DNA from: an uncultured Bacilli bacterium
Lineage (GTDB): Bacteria; Bacillota_I; Bacilli_A; RF39; UBA660
Reading direction: 5' to 3'
Assembly (NCBI GenBank): GCA_934167695.1
Contig: CAKPLP010000004.1
Location: 1-64,000 of the forward strand
DNA: 64,000 nt
Below the pieces are notes generated by a model. It saw only the letters and a program-made list of their open reading frames with translations, made no database searches and was not told where the DNA came from. Positions 1-7,351 of this stretch are shown piece after piece. Made by a program: the position numbers and the translations under genes. The stretch's first letter is position 1. Each line of letters begins with the position of its first letter.

Positions 1-485
1 TCTCCTTTTAAATAGAATGTATCTTGAGCATCTCTTGCAGGATGTCCCTTAGGAATATTTAACATCTCAAAGTTATACTTATCTTCTTCTATCTCAGGTC
101 CATCTACAACATCATATCCCATAGACATAAATACTTCCTCAACATCTTCAATAAGTTTTTCAAGAATATTAGGAGCACCTGTTGCAATATTATAACTAGG
201 TAAACTAATATCAATAGCCTCATTCTTTAATTTTTCATTTAAAATATCTGTTTCAAACTCATTTTTTTTCTCATCATAAAACTCAGTAAAACTATTTCTA
301 ACTTCATTTACTCTTTGTCCAAATTCTTTCTTCTCCTCATTTGGAATATTTTTAATTTCTTGATTAAGTTCAGTAATTAAACCCTTTTTACCAAGATATT
401 TTACTTTTAAATCATTTAAACTATTTAAGTCTGTTACACTTTTCATATCATTTAAAAGCAACTCTTTAACATCTTCTATTTTCAT
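1..485 (-). CDS. pheS: Phenylalanyl-tRNA synthetase alpha subunit, N-terminal part
   Basis: The first 161 codons of PheS are present and the gene runs off the left edge. The product would join PheT to charge tRNA-Phe in the cytoplasm. The N-terminal coiled-coil arm contains the family sequence VKYLGKKGLITEL, and the start of the catalytic domain shows GPEIEEDKYNFEMLN followed by HPARDAQDTFY near the edge, as expected for class II PheS. The ATG directly follows the TAA of the upstream HAD gene, so the two are translationally coupled and share the Phe T-box leader. pheT should lie beyond the window. The assignment is secure; only the missing C-terminus is unseen. Confidence 0.95.
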   Translation of the reverse strand, partial: MKIEDVKELLLNDMKSVTDLNSLNDLKVKYLGKKGLITELNQEIKNIPNEEKKEFGQRVNEVRNSFTEFYDEKKNEFETDILNEKLKNEAIDISLPSYNIATGAPNILEKLIEDVEEVFMSMGYDVVDGPEIEEDKYNFEMLNIPKGHPARDAQDTFYLKG

Positions 486-1112
486 TTAAAACATCTCCTT
501 TAACTCATTCATTCTTTTTATCTTACATTTTTCTAAAACTTTATCATTAGGATCAAATAAGACTGACTCCATACCAACACTTTTAGGTCCTAAAAAATCT
601 TTAAAATAGTCATCACCAATCATCACACAATTACTAACAGTATTTTTATTACAAACATTCAAGTAACTATCAGGATTAGGCTTTATAAATTGATCTCCAC
701 CATAAACATCAGAAAAATAATCTAATACCATCATCTTTTTTAGTCTACTAACTTGGGTAGTTCTAAACCAATTAGATAAAACTATCAATTCATAATCTTT
801 ACCTTTTAAATATTCAAATACATCAACTATATCAGGTACTAATTTATCATTAAAACTATCTCCAATAACTAGCCATTCTTTAATAAGTTTCTCACTAATT
901 ACTACACCACTTTCACTAGTTAAAAATTCACTTAAATAACTAATATCGTATTTAGAAAATAAATTCTCATATTTTAAAAGTAAATTATACTTTATAGGAA
1001 TAAACTTTTCAGCATCTTCCGCACTTAATTTATCCCTAAAAAATTGATCTTCTAAAGAAAAATCAGCATTCATTATAGTTCCATCCAAATCAAATATAAT
1101 TTTGTCTTTCAT
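486..1112 (-). CDS. HAD-superfamily hydrolase, first gene of the pheS operon
   Basis: This 208-residue soluble protein has the HAD motifs in order: the nucleophile motif FDLDGT near the N-terminus, LSNW as motif II, the lysine of IKPNP as motif III, and GDDYFKD as motif IV. A helical cap lies between motifs I and II. HAD proteins of this size are usually small-molecule phosphatases; the substrate cannot be read from the sequence. It is the first gene after a Phe T-box and abuts pheS, so it should be induced when tRNA-Phe is uncharged. A plausible SD (GGGCGGTGAG) precedes the ATG. A HAD gene in this position is unusual. Confidence 0.85.
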   Translation of the reverse strand: MKDKIIFDLDGTIMNADFSLEDQFFRDKLSAEDAEKFIPIKYNLLLKYENLFSKYDISYLSEFLTSESGVVISEKLIKEWLVIGDSFNDKLVPDIVDVFEYLKGKDYELIVLSNWFRTTQVSRLKKMMVLDYFSDVYGGDQFIKPNPDSYLNVCNKNTVSNCVMIGDDYFKDFLGPKSVGMESVLFDPNDKVLEKCKIKRMNELKEMF

Positions 1113-1125
1113 AACTCACCGCCCT

Positions 1126-1345
1126 AACAAAAAAATAACTACAAATTTAAGGACGATTTATCGCGGTACCACCTTAATTCATAGTTATTTACTACACACT
1201 TAAATCCTTTAACGCAAGATATACGCTTACTATTAATAAGAACTCCTAAGACGAATTCATATAACTATATTATCTGTTTCCACCATCCACAGACTCTCTC
1301 TAAATAATCATTATATTACTACTTCTTAATCAAAGTCGATAAATA
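1126..1345 (-). promoter_or_regulatory. T-box leader (Phe specifier) of the HAD-pheS operon
   Basis: On the minus strand the T-box core AAGGTGGTACCGCG (about 1162-1175) is followed by the antiterminator partner CGTCCTT. Upstream is a full-length Stem I region containing GGATGGTGGAAACAGA-type distal-loop sequence and a GAATTC segment whose TTC (1253-1255) fits a Phe specifier, agreeing with pheS downstream. The run of Ts at about 1129-1135 is preceded by an arm (1133-1141) complementary to sequence 5' of the T-box (1182-1190), so the probable terminator helix brackets the T-box. Identity as a T-box is firm; the exact specifier position is inferred. Confidence 0.92.
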
Positions 1346-1346
1346 T

Positions 1347-1376
1347 ATTATATCACAAATATATATAAAAAGCTAA
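1347..1376 (-). promoter_or_regulatory. Promoter of the Phe T-box transcript
   Basis: An extended -10 element, TGATATAAT (hexamer at 1347-1352), lies just upstream of the T-box. The -35 is weak (TTAGCT or TAGCTT near 1370-1376), as is common with extended -10 promoters. It sits in the short gap after frr. Confidence 0.6.
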
Positions 1377-1378
1377 CT

Positions 1379-1924
1379 TTATACTGTAAGTAACTCTTTT
1401 TCTTTTTCTTTTAACATGTCATCAATCTTTTTATTATATTGATTAACTAAATCTTGAACATCTTTTTCCATACCTTTAGAAATATCTTCAGAAATTTCAC
1501 TTTTTTCTATTTTTTCCATTGCTTCATGTCTTATATTTCTAATACTTACCTTAGCTTCTTCACTAATAGCTTTTACCTGTTTAATTAATTCTTTTCTTCT
1601 TTCTTCAGTAAGAGCAGGAATAATAATTCTAATACTTTCACCATCATTAGTAGGATTATATCCTAAATTTGATGCAATTATAGCTTTTTCTATAGCAGAT
1701 AAAGAACTTTTATCAAACGGTTTTATAAGTAATTGATTACCCTCAGGAACCGAAATTGTAACAAGTTGCTTTAATGGAGTCAAACTACCATAATACTCTA
1801 CACTAACACCATCTAAACTAGAAGGATTCGCTCTACCAGTTCTAACAGTTGTAAATCTCTTTTCTAAATTTTCTATTGATTTTTCCATTTTATCCTTAAC
1901 TTCACTTTTAATATCAAAATCCAT
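1379..1924 (-). CDS. frr: Ribosome recycling factor
   Basis: RRF splits post-termination ribosomes together with EF-G. The protein shows the family hallmarks: the long helical RFTTVRTGRANPSSLDG segment, YYGSLTPLKQL, the SVPEGNQLLIKPFD segment, and the C-terminal helix with KMEKDVQDL-type residues. With the start used here it is 181 residues, close to the usual 185. Three ATG codons occur in a row (1930, 1927, 1924) behind AAGGAGAG; the third has the best spacing to the SD, although the middle one is also possible. A longer in-frame start at 1942 overlaps the SD and is unlikely. pyrH and tsf, its common neighbours, are not adjacent here. Confidence 0.96.
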   Translation of the reverse strand: MDFDIKSEVKDKMEKSIENLEKRFTTVRTGRANPSSLDGVSVEYYGSLTPLKQLVTISVPEGNQLLIKPFDKSSLSAIEKAIIASNLGYNPTNDGESIRIIIPALTEERRKELIKQVKAISEEAKVSIRNIRHEAMEKIEKSEISEDISKGMEKDVQDLVNQYNKKIDDMLKEKEKELLTV

Positions 1925-1985
1925 CATCATCTCTCCTTGCAAATATTATAATACATTTTCATTTTAAAATAAAGGAAAATAATAA

Positions 1986-4169
1986 CTATTTACTAATTCT
2001 TTTTAGTCCAATTTCATCATCATTAGAATTTTTATACTCATTTAAAACAAAACGAAATGCACTATTAAATTCCATAGTTTGTCTATAATCAGTAGTAAAT
2101 AATAAAGTTTGTTCTATTTTATTATCACTTCTTAATGCAACATACCAGTCTTGTCCAGTAATAATTATTTTATAATCATTTTTCATTATTAAATCAAACT
2201 CTTCTTTGTATTTTTCTTTAGCATATTCTTCTTTATCAAAAATACTCAAAGCTTTTATACGAAGCATATCTTTTTTATAATTTTCCTCACTAATTTGAAC
2301 TTTTTTTCTTTCTTTTTCATATGTTGTAAATACTTCTAAATCAGGATCAATATCATTTTCAAAATCATTATATCCTATTGCGTTAGCAGTAAAACTCAAA
2401 TCACAATGTGGTAAATTAACAAAAAAACTTTCATCAACTATCTTTGGAAACTTATCACTCTTAACAATTCTATTAAAATCAGTTCTATTCGTTATAAAAA
2501 CATAATCCAAGTTGTCACCTTTTTCAAGAGCTTTATCCAAAAATTGTTGGCCTATGGTTGATAAAAACTCCTCATTATACAAATCATCAGCATGTCCATC
2601 TCTTCCATAAATTGGAGCCATAATTATAAAATTGCCTCTTCTAAACATAATACTTCGAGCATAAAACTCTCCAGTTTCCTTATTAGTTATGATCATAACA
2701 TCCACATCTTTTTCCGTCAAACATTCAATATATGTTTCTCTTCCTGCACCATTCGGTCCAATACAACTATTACTTCGATTAAGTCCAATCATAATTTTAT
2801 TTAAATCATAATTATTGCAACACTCATAATGGTACTTTTTAAATTCTCCCTTAATCGGTGGAATATGAGATTTATAAGACCCCAACATAGCATCATAAAC
2901 ATAAGTATAATCAGTTGGATTACAACTAATCAAATTACGATTATACTTAATAATTTTGGCAACATTTTCTTCTCCCAAAATATTAGTAATATGTAAATCA
3001 GCACTATTATATATATTCGCAAGTTTAAATATTTCATATAAATGATTCAAAGTAAAATCAAAAGACTCATTCAAATTAACATCATATTTTTCCATCATAG
3101 TATCATTAATTCTATCAAAATTTAAAATTACATTATTAATCTGAAAAATATTAAACTCATCTACAACATCAATTAACGGCAATAATTGAAATAAATCCTT
3201 TATCTTATCAAAATTATCATAAATATAATTTATTTCTCTTTCAGGAGAGCAAAAAATAAATTTTTCTAATTTATGTTTCGTATATTTTTCACTAACTATT
3301 TGCAAATAATTATAATTAAAAGGAACATCAATATTTTTTAATGATTTTTCATCAATCACTATATTATTAGTATATGAAAGTAAAATTTTATGATATTTAT
3401 TTAAAATAATTTTTATTTCTTTTGGAGAAAACTCTGGATAATTTTCTTTTAACGTTTCATTAGTTAAATTACCATGTAAAAATAAATAATCTATTTTTTC
3501 AAATTCCTTTTGATTAAGTTTTTTATCTTCTTTATTAAAGGGTTTTACTGTATTAAGATATAAATGTAATTTATTTAGTTTTTCTCTAATCTCCATCAAA
3601 TCCATATCAAGTGCTGCATAATCATTATTTTGGAGTTTTAAAGTTGCCTGTTTTAATTTCATATTATTAACTATTTTATTATGTGCTTTCTTTGACAATG
3701 GTAATTCATAAGTTAACTTATCTTTAATAAGTTCCTTTTGACGAGAAACAAAGGAATCTTCTTGTTTATTTAAAATCTCATTATAAAAATCTGTTGTATC
3801 TTGATATTTCAATACATGAGAATTTTTTATATATAAGTCATATAAAATTTCTAATTTATCATAATAATAACTCTTCTCAGTATTCTTTTTTGTAACAAGT
3901 GTAAGAGTATTAGCCAAGTTATTTAAAACAAAATTTTTACTTGCAATATCTTGATCAATGTTATAAAAATTAACTAAAACTAAATTATCAATTTGATCTA
4001 TAGAAGAAAAAGTTTTTTGGTTATAATCATCATATCTAATTAAAACAGCAGCATCTATAATTTTATCTAAAATTTTAAAATATTTCTCTTGTACATCAAC
4101 ATCGTCATCTATCACTTGATAATTTATCTTTTTAGAAAGAAATGTAAACACCTCATCATTACTAAGCAT
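1986..4169 (-). CDS. Large uncharacterised soluble protein (727 aa)
   Basis: I do not recognise this family. The protein is 727 residues, rich in Lys, Asn, Asp and Tyr, with no signal peptide or membrane segment. The first ~430 residues look helical. The C-terminal third is the most structured: around residues 465-525 it has RSNSCIGPNGAGRETY, then TNKETGEFYARSIMFRRGNF, which reads like alternating strands, then a mixed alpha/beta stretch with DYVFITNRTDFNR. GPNGAGRE resembles a P-loop but lacks the essential GK[ST]. It stands alone between frr and a divergent lipoprotein gene. Codon use matches its neighbours, so it is probably a resident gene. Confidence 0.75.
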   Translation of the reverse strand: MLSNDEVFTFLSKKINYQVIDDDVDVQEKYFKILDKIIDAAVLIRYDDYNQKTFSSIDQIDNLVLVNFYNIDQDIASKNFVLNNLANTLTLVTKKNTEKSYYYDKLEILYDLYIKNSHVLKYQDTTDFYNEILNKQEDSFVSRQKELIKDKLTYELPLSKKAHNKIVNNMKLKQATLKLQNNDYAALDMDLMEIREKLNKLHLYLNTVKPFNKEDKKLNQKEFEKIDYLFLHGNLTNETLKENYPEFSPKEIKIILNKYHKILLSYTNNIVIDEKSLKNIDVPFNYNYLQIVSEKYTKHKLEKFIFCSPEREINYIYDNFDKIKDLFQLLPLIDVVDEFNIFQINNVILNFDRINDTMMEKYDVNLNESFDFTLNHLYEIFKLANIYNSADLHITNILGEENVAKIIKYNRNLISCNPTDYTYVYDAMLGSYKSHIPPIKGEFKKYHYECCNNYDLNKIMIGLNRSNSCIGPNGAGRETYIECLTEKDVDVMIITNKETGEFYARSIMFRRGNFIIMAPIYGRDGHADDLYNEEFLSTIGQQFLDKALEKGDNLDYVFITNRTDFNRIVKSDKFPKIVDESFFVNLPHCDLSFTANAIGYNDFENDIDPDLEVFTTYEKERKKVQISEENYKKDMLRIKALSIFDKEEYAKEKYKEEFDLIMKNDYKIIITGQDWYVALRSDNKIEQTLLFTTDYRQTMEFNSAFRFVLNEYKNSNDDEIGLKRISK

Positions 4170-4277
4170 GTCACGATCACCTCTAATATAAATTATATAA
4201 AATTTCTTTAATAAAATAAAGTAATTATTTGACCATATTTACTATTTATGATAATTTTAATATGGAAAGGATAAGAT

Positions 4278-4862
4278 ATGAAAAAGAAAATTTTATTAAT
4301 AGTTATTTTATTGTTATTCATAACAGGATGTAATACAAAAACAAAGGAGAATAGTAAAATGTTAAAAGGAAAACATAATGTAGAAATAGCCATAAAAGAT
4401 TATGGAATAATAAAAGTAGAGCTTGATGCTGATAATGCCCCTATTACTGTTACAAATTTTGTTAGTTTAGTAAAAAGTGGTTTTTATGATGGATTAACAT
4501 TTCATAGAATTATTAAAGATTTCATGATTCAAGGTGGTGACCCTTTAGGAAATGGAACTGGAGGATCAGAAGAAACAATAAAAGGTGAATTTAAAAATAA
4601 TGGTGTAAATAACACCATCTCACATGTAAGAGGTGTAATTTCTATGGCAAGAGGTCAAGATTACGATAGTGCCAGTAGTCAATTCTTTATAGTACATAAA
4701 GATAGTACATTTCTTGATGATGAATATGCTGCTTTCGGACATGTAACAGAGGGAATGGAAATAGTTGATAAAATATGTGAAGATGCTAACCCAACCGATG
4801 ATAACGGCACTATCGAAAAAGAAAATAAACCTATTATTGAAAGTATAAAATATATAAACTAA
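4278..4862 (+). CDS. Lipoprotein peptidyl-prolyl cis-trans isomerase (cyclophilin)
   Basis: The N-terminus is a lipoprotein signal: KKK, a hydrophobic stretch, then the lipobox ITGC with Cys18 as the lipidated residue. The rest is a cyclophilin domain with the active-site run FHRIIKDFMIQGGDP (catalytic Arg, Phe, Gln) followed by GTGGSEE, then SMARGQDYDSASSQFFI and a C-terminal GMEIVDKI. Length (194 residues) matches single-domain bacterial cyclophilins. It should act as a foldase on the outer face of the membrane, like other surface PPIases of Gram-positives. It is monocistronic, divergent from the 727-residue gene and ended by a clear terminator. Confidence 0.93.
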   Translation: MKKKILLIVILLLFITGCNTKTKENSKMLKGKHNVEIAIKDYGIIKVELDADNAPITVTNFVSLVKSGFYDGLTFHRIIKDFMIQGGDPLGNGTGGSEETIKGEFKNNGVNNTISHVRGVISMARGQDYDSASSQFFIVHKDSTFLDDEYAAFGHVTEGMEIVDKICEDANPTDDNGTIEKENKPIIESIKYIN

Positions 4863-4883
4863 AAAACATTTAGATAAAATAAG

Positions 4884-4913
4884 ACCCCACTCTTAAAGAG
4901 AGTGAGGTTTTTA
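4884..4913 (+). terminator. Terminator after the cyclophilin gene
   Basis: CCCCACTCT and AGAGTGAGG form a nine-pair stem with one mismatch around a TAAAG loop, followed by TTTTT. Confidence 0.85.
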
Positions 4914-4918
4914 CTTTT

Positions 4919-5674
4919 TTAAATAAAAGCACTAACTAAAAATATTATAAAAATTATTATTCCTTCTAAAATAATTTTCTTCTTATCCTTCGTTTTCCTA
5001 ATTCTATTCCATAATTCATTGACAAGTATATATGTAAACATTCCAAATGTAATAGAAAGGAAACATCCAAATATTAAAGCATTTAAATTACTGTTTAAAA
5101 TAAATCCAATAATTCCACCACATATTATAGATAAAAAATAACAAAAACTTACCAATATTTTCTTTTTAACTGAAATAGATTCTTGATTTATTAAATAAGA
5201 AATCAAAAAACTGAATAGTCCTACTCTAACAATCGCTGATATTGTACTATTTATACCAGAATTAACATTATTAAGTGTTATATTATAAACATCTATTCCA
5301 ATCATAATATTATATACTGCAAAACAAATAATACTAAGAAAACCTATATGCCAATAATTATTTTTCAATTCTTTTTTCAAAAGTTTATTATCATCATGAT
5401 ATGGTAAAAAGTTATCAATTACTTTAATAATAATAAAACCTACTACCAAAAAAATTAAAAATAAATAAAAATTCATAAAATCTAAGCAATTATATATTAA
5501 AGGAAAAATATAAATAATAATAATTGCTAAAATTGTAAAAAATAATACTTCTAATATAATATTGTCAATCTTTTTCTTCTGTTTTTTATTAAAAAGAAAG
5601 GTAACTAAATAACCAATAATTGCAAATATAAATATAGTCCCTATTAAAATTAAACCACATAATTCTTTATTCAT
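4919..5674 (-). CDS. Eight-TM membrane protein, possibly ZIP-like
   Basis: The 251-residue protein has about eight hydrophobic segments (near residues 8-28, 39-62, 70-88, 107-127, 147-163, 173-192, 196-218, 236-251). There is a charged loop with LPYHDDN between TM3 and TM4. TM count, the His-containing loop and the spacing recall ZIP-family metal transporters. The metal-binding HNxPEG and HEIPE motifs of TM4 and TM5 are not recognisable, however: TM4 reads FAVYNIMIGIDVYN. If it is a ZIP relative it has probably lost or changed its metal site. It lies immediately downstream of uppP and may share its transcript. Confidence 0.6.
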   Translation of the reverse strand: MNKELCGLILIGTIFIFAIIGYLVTFLFNKKQKKKIDNIILEVLFFTILAIIIIYIFPLIYNCLDFMNFYLFLIFLVVGFIIIKVIDNFLPYHDDNKLLKKELKNNYWHIGFLSIICFAVYNIMIGIDVYNITLNNVNSGINSTISAIVRVGLFSFLISYLINQESISVKKKILVSFCYFLSIICGGIIGFILNSNLNALIFGCFLSITFGMFTYILVNELWNRIRKTKDKKKIILEGIIIFIIFLVSAFI

Positions 5675-5683
5675 AAAAATCTC

Positions 5684-6496
5684 CTAAAAAAATACTACTA
5701 ATAAAACAATAATCGCAAGAATAATTCTATATATCATAAAAGCCTTAAAGTCATGGTTATCCAAATACTTAAGTAAGAATTTAATACATATTAATCCTGT
5801 TATAAAAGCAGATATAACCCCTATTAAGAAAATTCCAATGTTATTAGCAATAAGAGTCCAAGTAGTCTTTTTTAATAACTTTAATGCTACTGCACCAGCA
5901 ACAACAGGTGCTGATAAATAAAATGAAAACTTAGCAGCATCATCTCTTTTTATACCCAAAACTCTTGCAGTAGCAATAGTGGTACCACTTCTAGAAAAAC
6001 CGGGGATTAGAGCAAAAACTTGACTACAACCAATTAAAATTGCATCCTTTAAAGTAATATCTTCTATTTTTCTCTTACTCTTACTATACTTATCTGCTAA
6101 ATAGATAATAACACCCATGATAATAAGTGCTGCTGCGATTAAAACATAACTTTTACGAACAATATTATCAATAACATCCTCAAATAAAACTCCTACTATA
6201 GCAGCAGGTATTGTTGCAGCAACTAAATACCATAAAATTTTACCATGTTTATCTTTTACTCCTTTAGTAAAACCTTTACTTATCATTTCAATAAATTCTT
6301 TATAGAAAAATACTAAAATAGCAAATAATGTTCCTAAATGAAGAGCAATATCAAATGTAAGTTCCACATTAGAACTCATAAAATTGCCAATACCAAACAA
6401 ATCTCTAAAAATAATTAAATGAGCACTTGAGGAAATTGGTAAAAATTCAGCAATTCCTTGAATTATTCCAAGAATAATAATAGATATTGTATGCAT
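5684..6496 (-). CDS. uppP: Undecaprenyl-diphosphatase (BacA/UppP)
   Basis: UppP dephosphorylates undecaprenyl diphosphate on the outer face of the membrane to regenerate the carrier lipid for wall synthesis. The sequence has the two family signatures: GIIQGIAEFLPISSSAHL near the N-terminus, with its conserved Glu and Ser residues, and LIPGFSRSGTTIA in the second half with the catalytic Arg. Several membrane helices are evident. The start at 6496 is chosen because AGGAG lies nine bases upstream; the ATG at 6505 overlaps that SD. It begins one base after the stop of the DUF368 gene, so the two are translationally coupled. Confidence 0.97.
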   Translation of the reverse strand: MHTISIIILGIIQGIAEFLPISSSAHLIIFRDLFGIGNFMSSNVELTFDIALHLGTLFAILVFFYKEFIEMISKGFTKGVKDKHGKILWYLVAATIPAAIVGVLFEDVIDNIVRKSYVLIAAALIIMGVIIYLADKYSKSKRKIEDITLKDAILIGCSQVFALIPGFSRSGTTIATARVLGIKRDDAAKFSFYLSAPVVAGAVALKLLKKTTWTLIANNIGIFLIGVISAFITGLICIKFLLKYLDNHDFKAFMIYRIILAIIVLLVVFF

Positions 6497-6497
6497 A

Positions 6498-7337
6498 TTA
6501 TTCATCTCCTAACTTATAGCCAACTATACTACCAACTATAAATAGTAATATTCCAACTATAATTTGACCAAGATTTACACTATTACCACCAAGTCCAATA
6601 AACAAAACTATTATTGATGAAATAATAAATCCAAGTATTGCATAATAAGTTAATGTTTCATATTTATTAAGTAAATATTCTATTAGTTTTGCAATTAAAA
6701 TAATTCCTACCAATACACCTATACCAAAAGGAATAAGAATAGTTAAATTATGAGTTAATAAACTAAAATTAGTAATATTACTAATCGTATTCAAAATTGG
6801 TTTATAAAAACCTAAAAGCATTAAAACAAAGCTACCACTAATACCCGGAATGACCATAGTTGCAGCAGCAATCATACCAACTAAGAATATTATACCAATC
6901 ATTCCAATATTTAAATTACTCAAAGAAACTACATTATTACCAGTTTTAGCAAATGCTAAAATCATAACTAAAGCAAATGTTGCTAGAAAAGAAATAATAT
7001 AACTTCCTTTTTTCTCTTTATTTTTAACATTTCTATATATAAGTGGTACTCCACCAACTATTAAACCTATAAAAAACAACGTCGTTGGTATCGGAAAATT
7101 ATTTAACGAGTAATTAATTATTTTACTCATTGCCAAAATAGAAATAACTGCTCCTATTCCAACAGGAATAATAAACTCTAAATTCTTTTTTAAATTAGTA
7201 AACAAATGACTAACTGTATTAATTAATTGTTCATATATTCCAAGAGTAATAGCAAGAGTTCCTCCACTAACTCCCGGAATAATATTAGCGATACCCAAAA
7301 CAAACCCCTTAACCATCAAAATCATTTTTTCTTTCAT
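6498..7337 (-). CDS. popT: DUF368 membrane protein (PopT-type undecaprenyl-phosphate translocase family)
   Basis: This 279-residue polytopic protein starts with the DUF368 signature VLGIANIIPGVSGGTLAI and has the second, related MVIPGISGSFVLMLLG repeat midway, giving the inverted-repeat look of the family. DUF368 proteins (PopT) have been implicated genetically in flipping undecaprenyl phosphate back to the cytoplasmic face, the step after UppP. The adjoining uppP, one base away, fits that role well. The gene symbol is by family and the lipid substrate is inferred, not shown here. The ATG is preceded by TAGGAGA. Confidence 0.88.
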   Translation of the reverse strand: MKEKMILMVKGFVLGIANIIPGVSGGTLAITLGIYEQLINTVSHLFTNLKKNLEFIIPVGIGAVISILAMSKIINYSLNNFPIPTTLFFIGLIVGGVPLIYRNVKNKEKKGSYIISFLATFALVMILAFAKTGNNVVSLSNLNIGMIGIIFLVGMIAAATMVIPGISGSFVLMLLGFYKPILNTISNITNFSLLTHNLTILIPFGIGVLVGIILIAKLIEYLLNKYETLTYYAILGFIISSIIVLFIGLGGNSVNLGQIIVGILLFIVGSIVGYKLGDE

Positions 7338-7351
7338 ATTAAATTAATCTC

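Noticed and set aside
2700..2780. P-loop-like GPNGAGRE in the 727-residue protein
   Set aside because: Lacks the GK[ST] needed for nucleotide binding; no Walker B partner was found.
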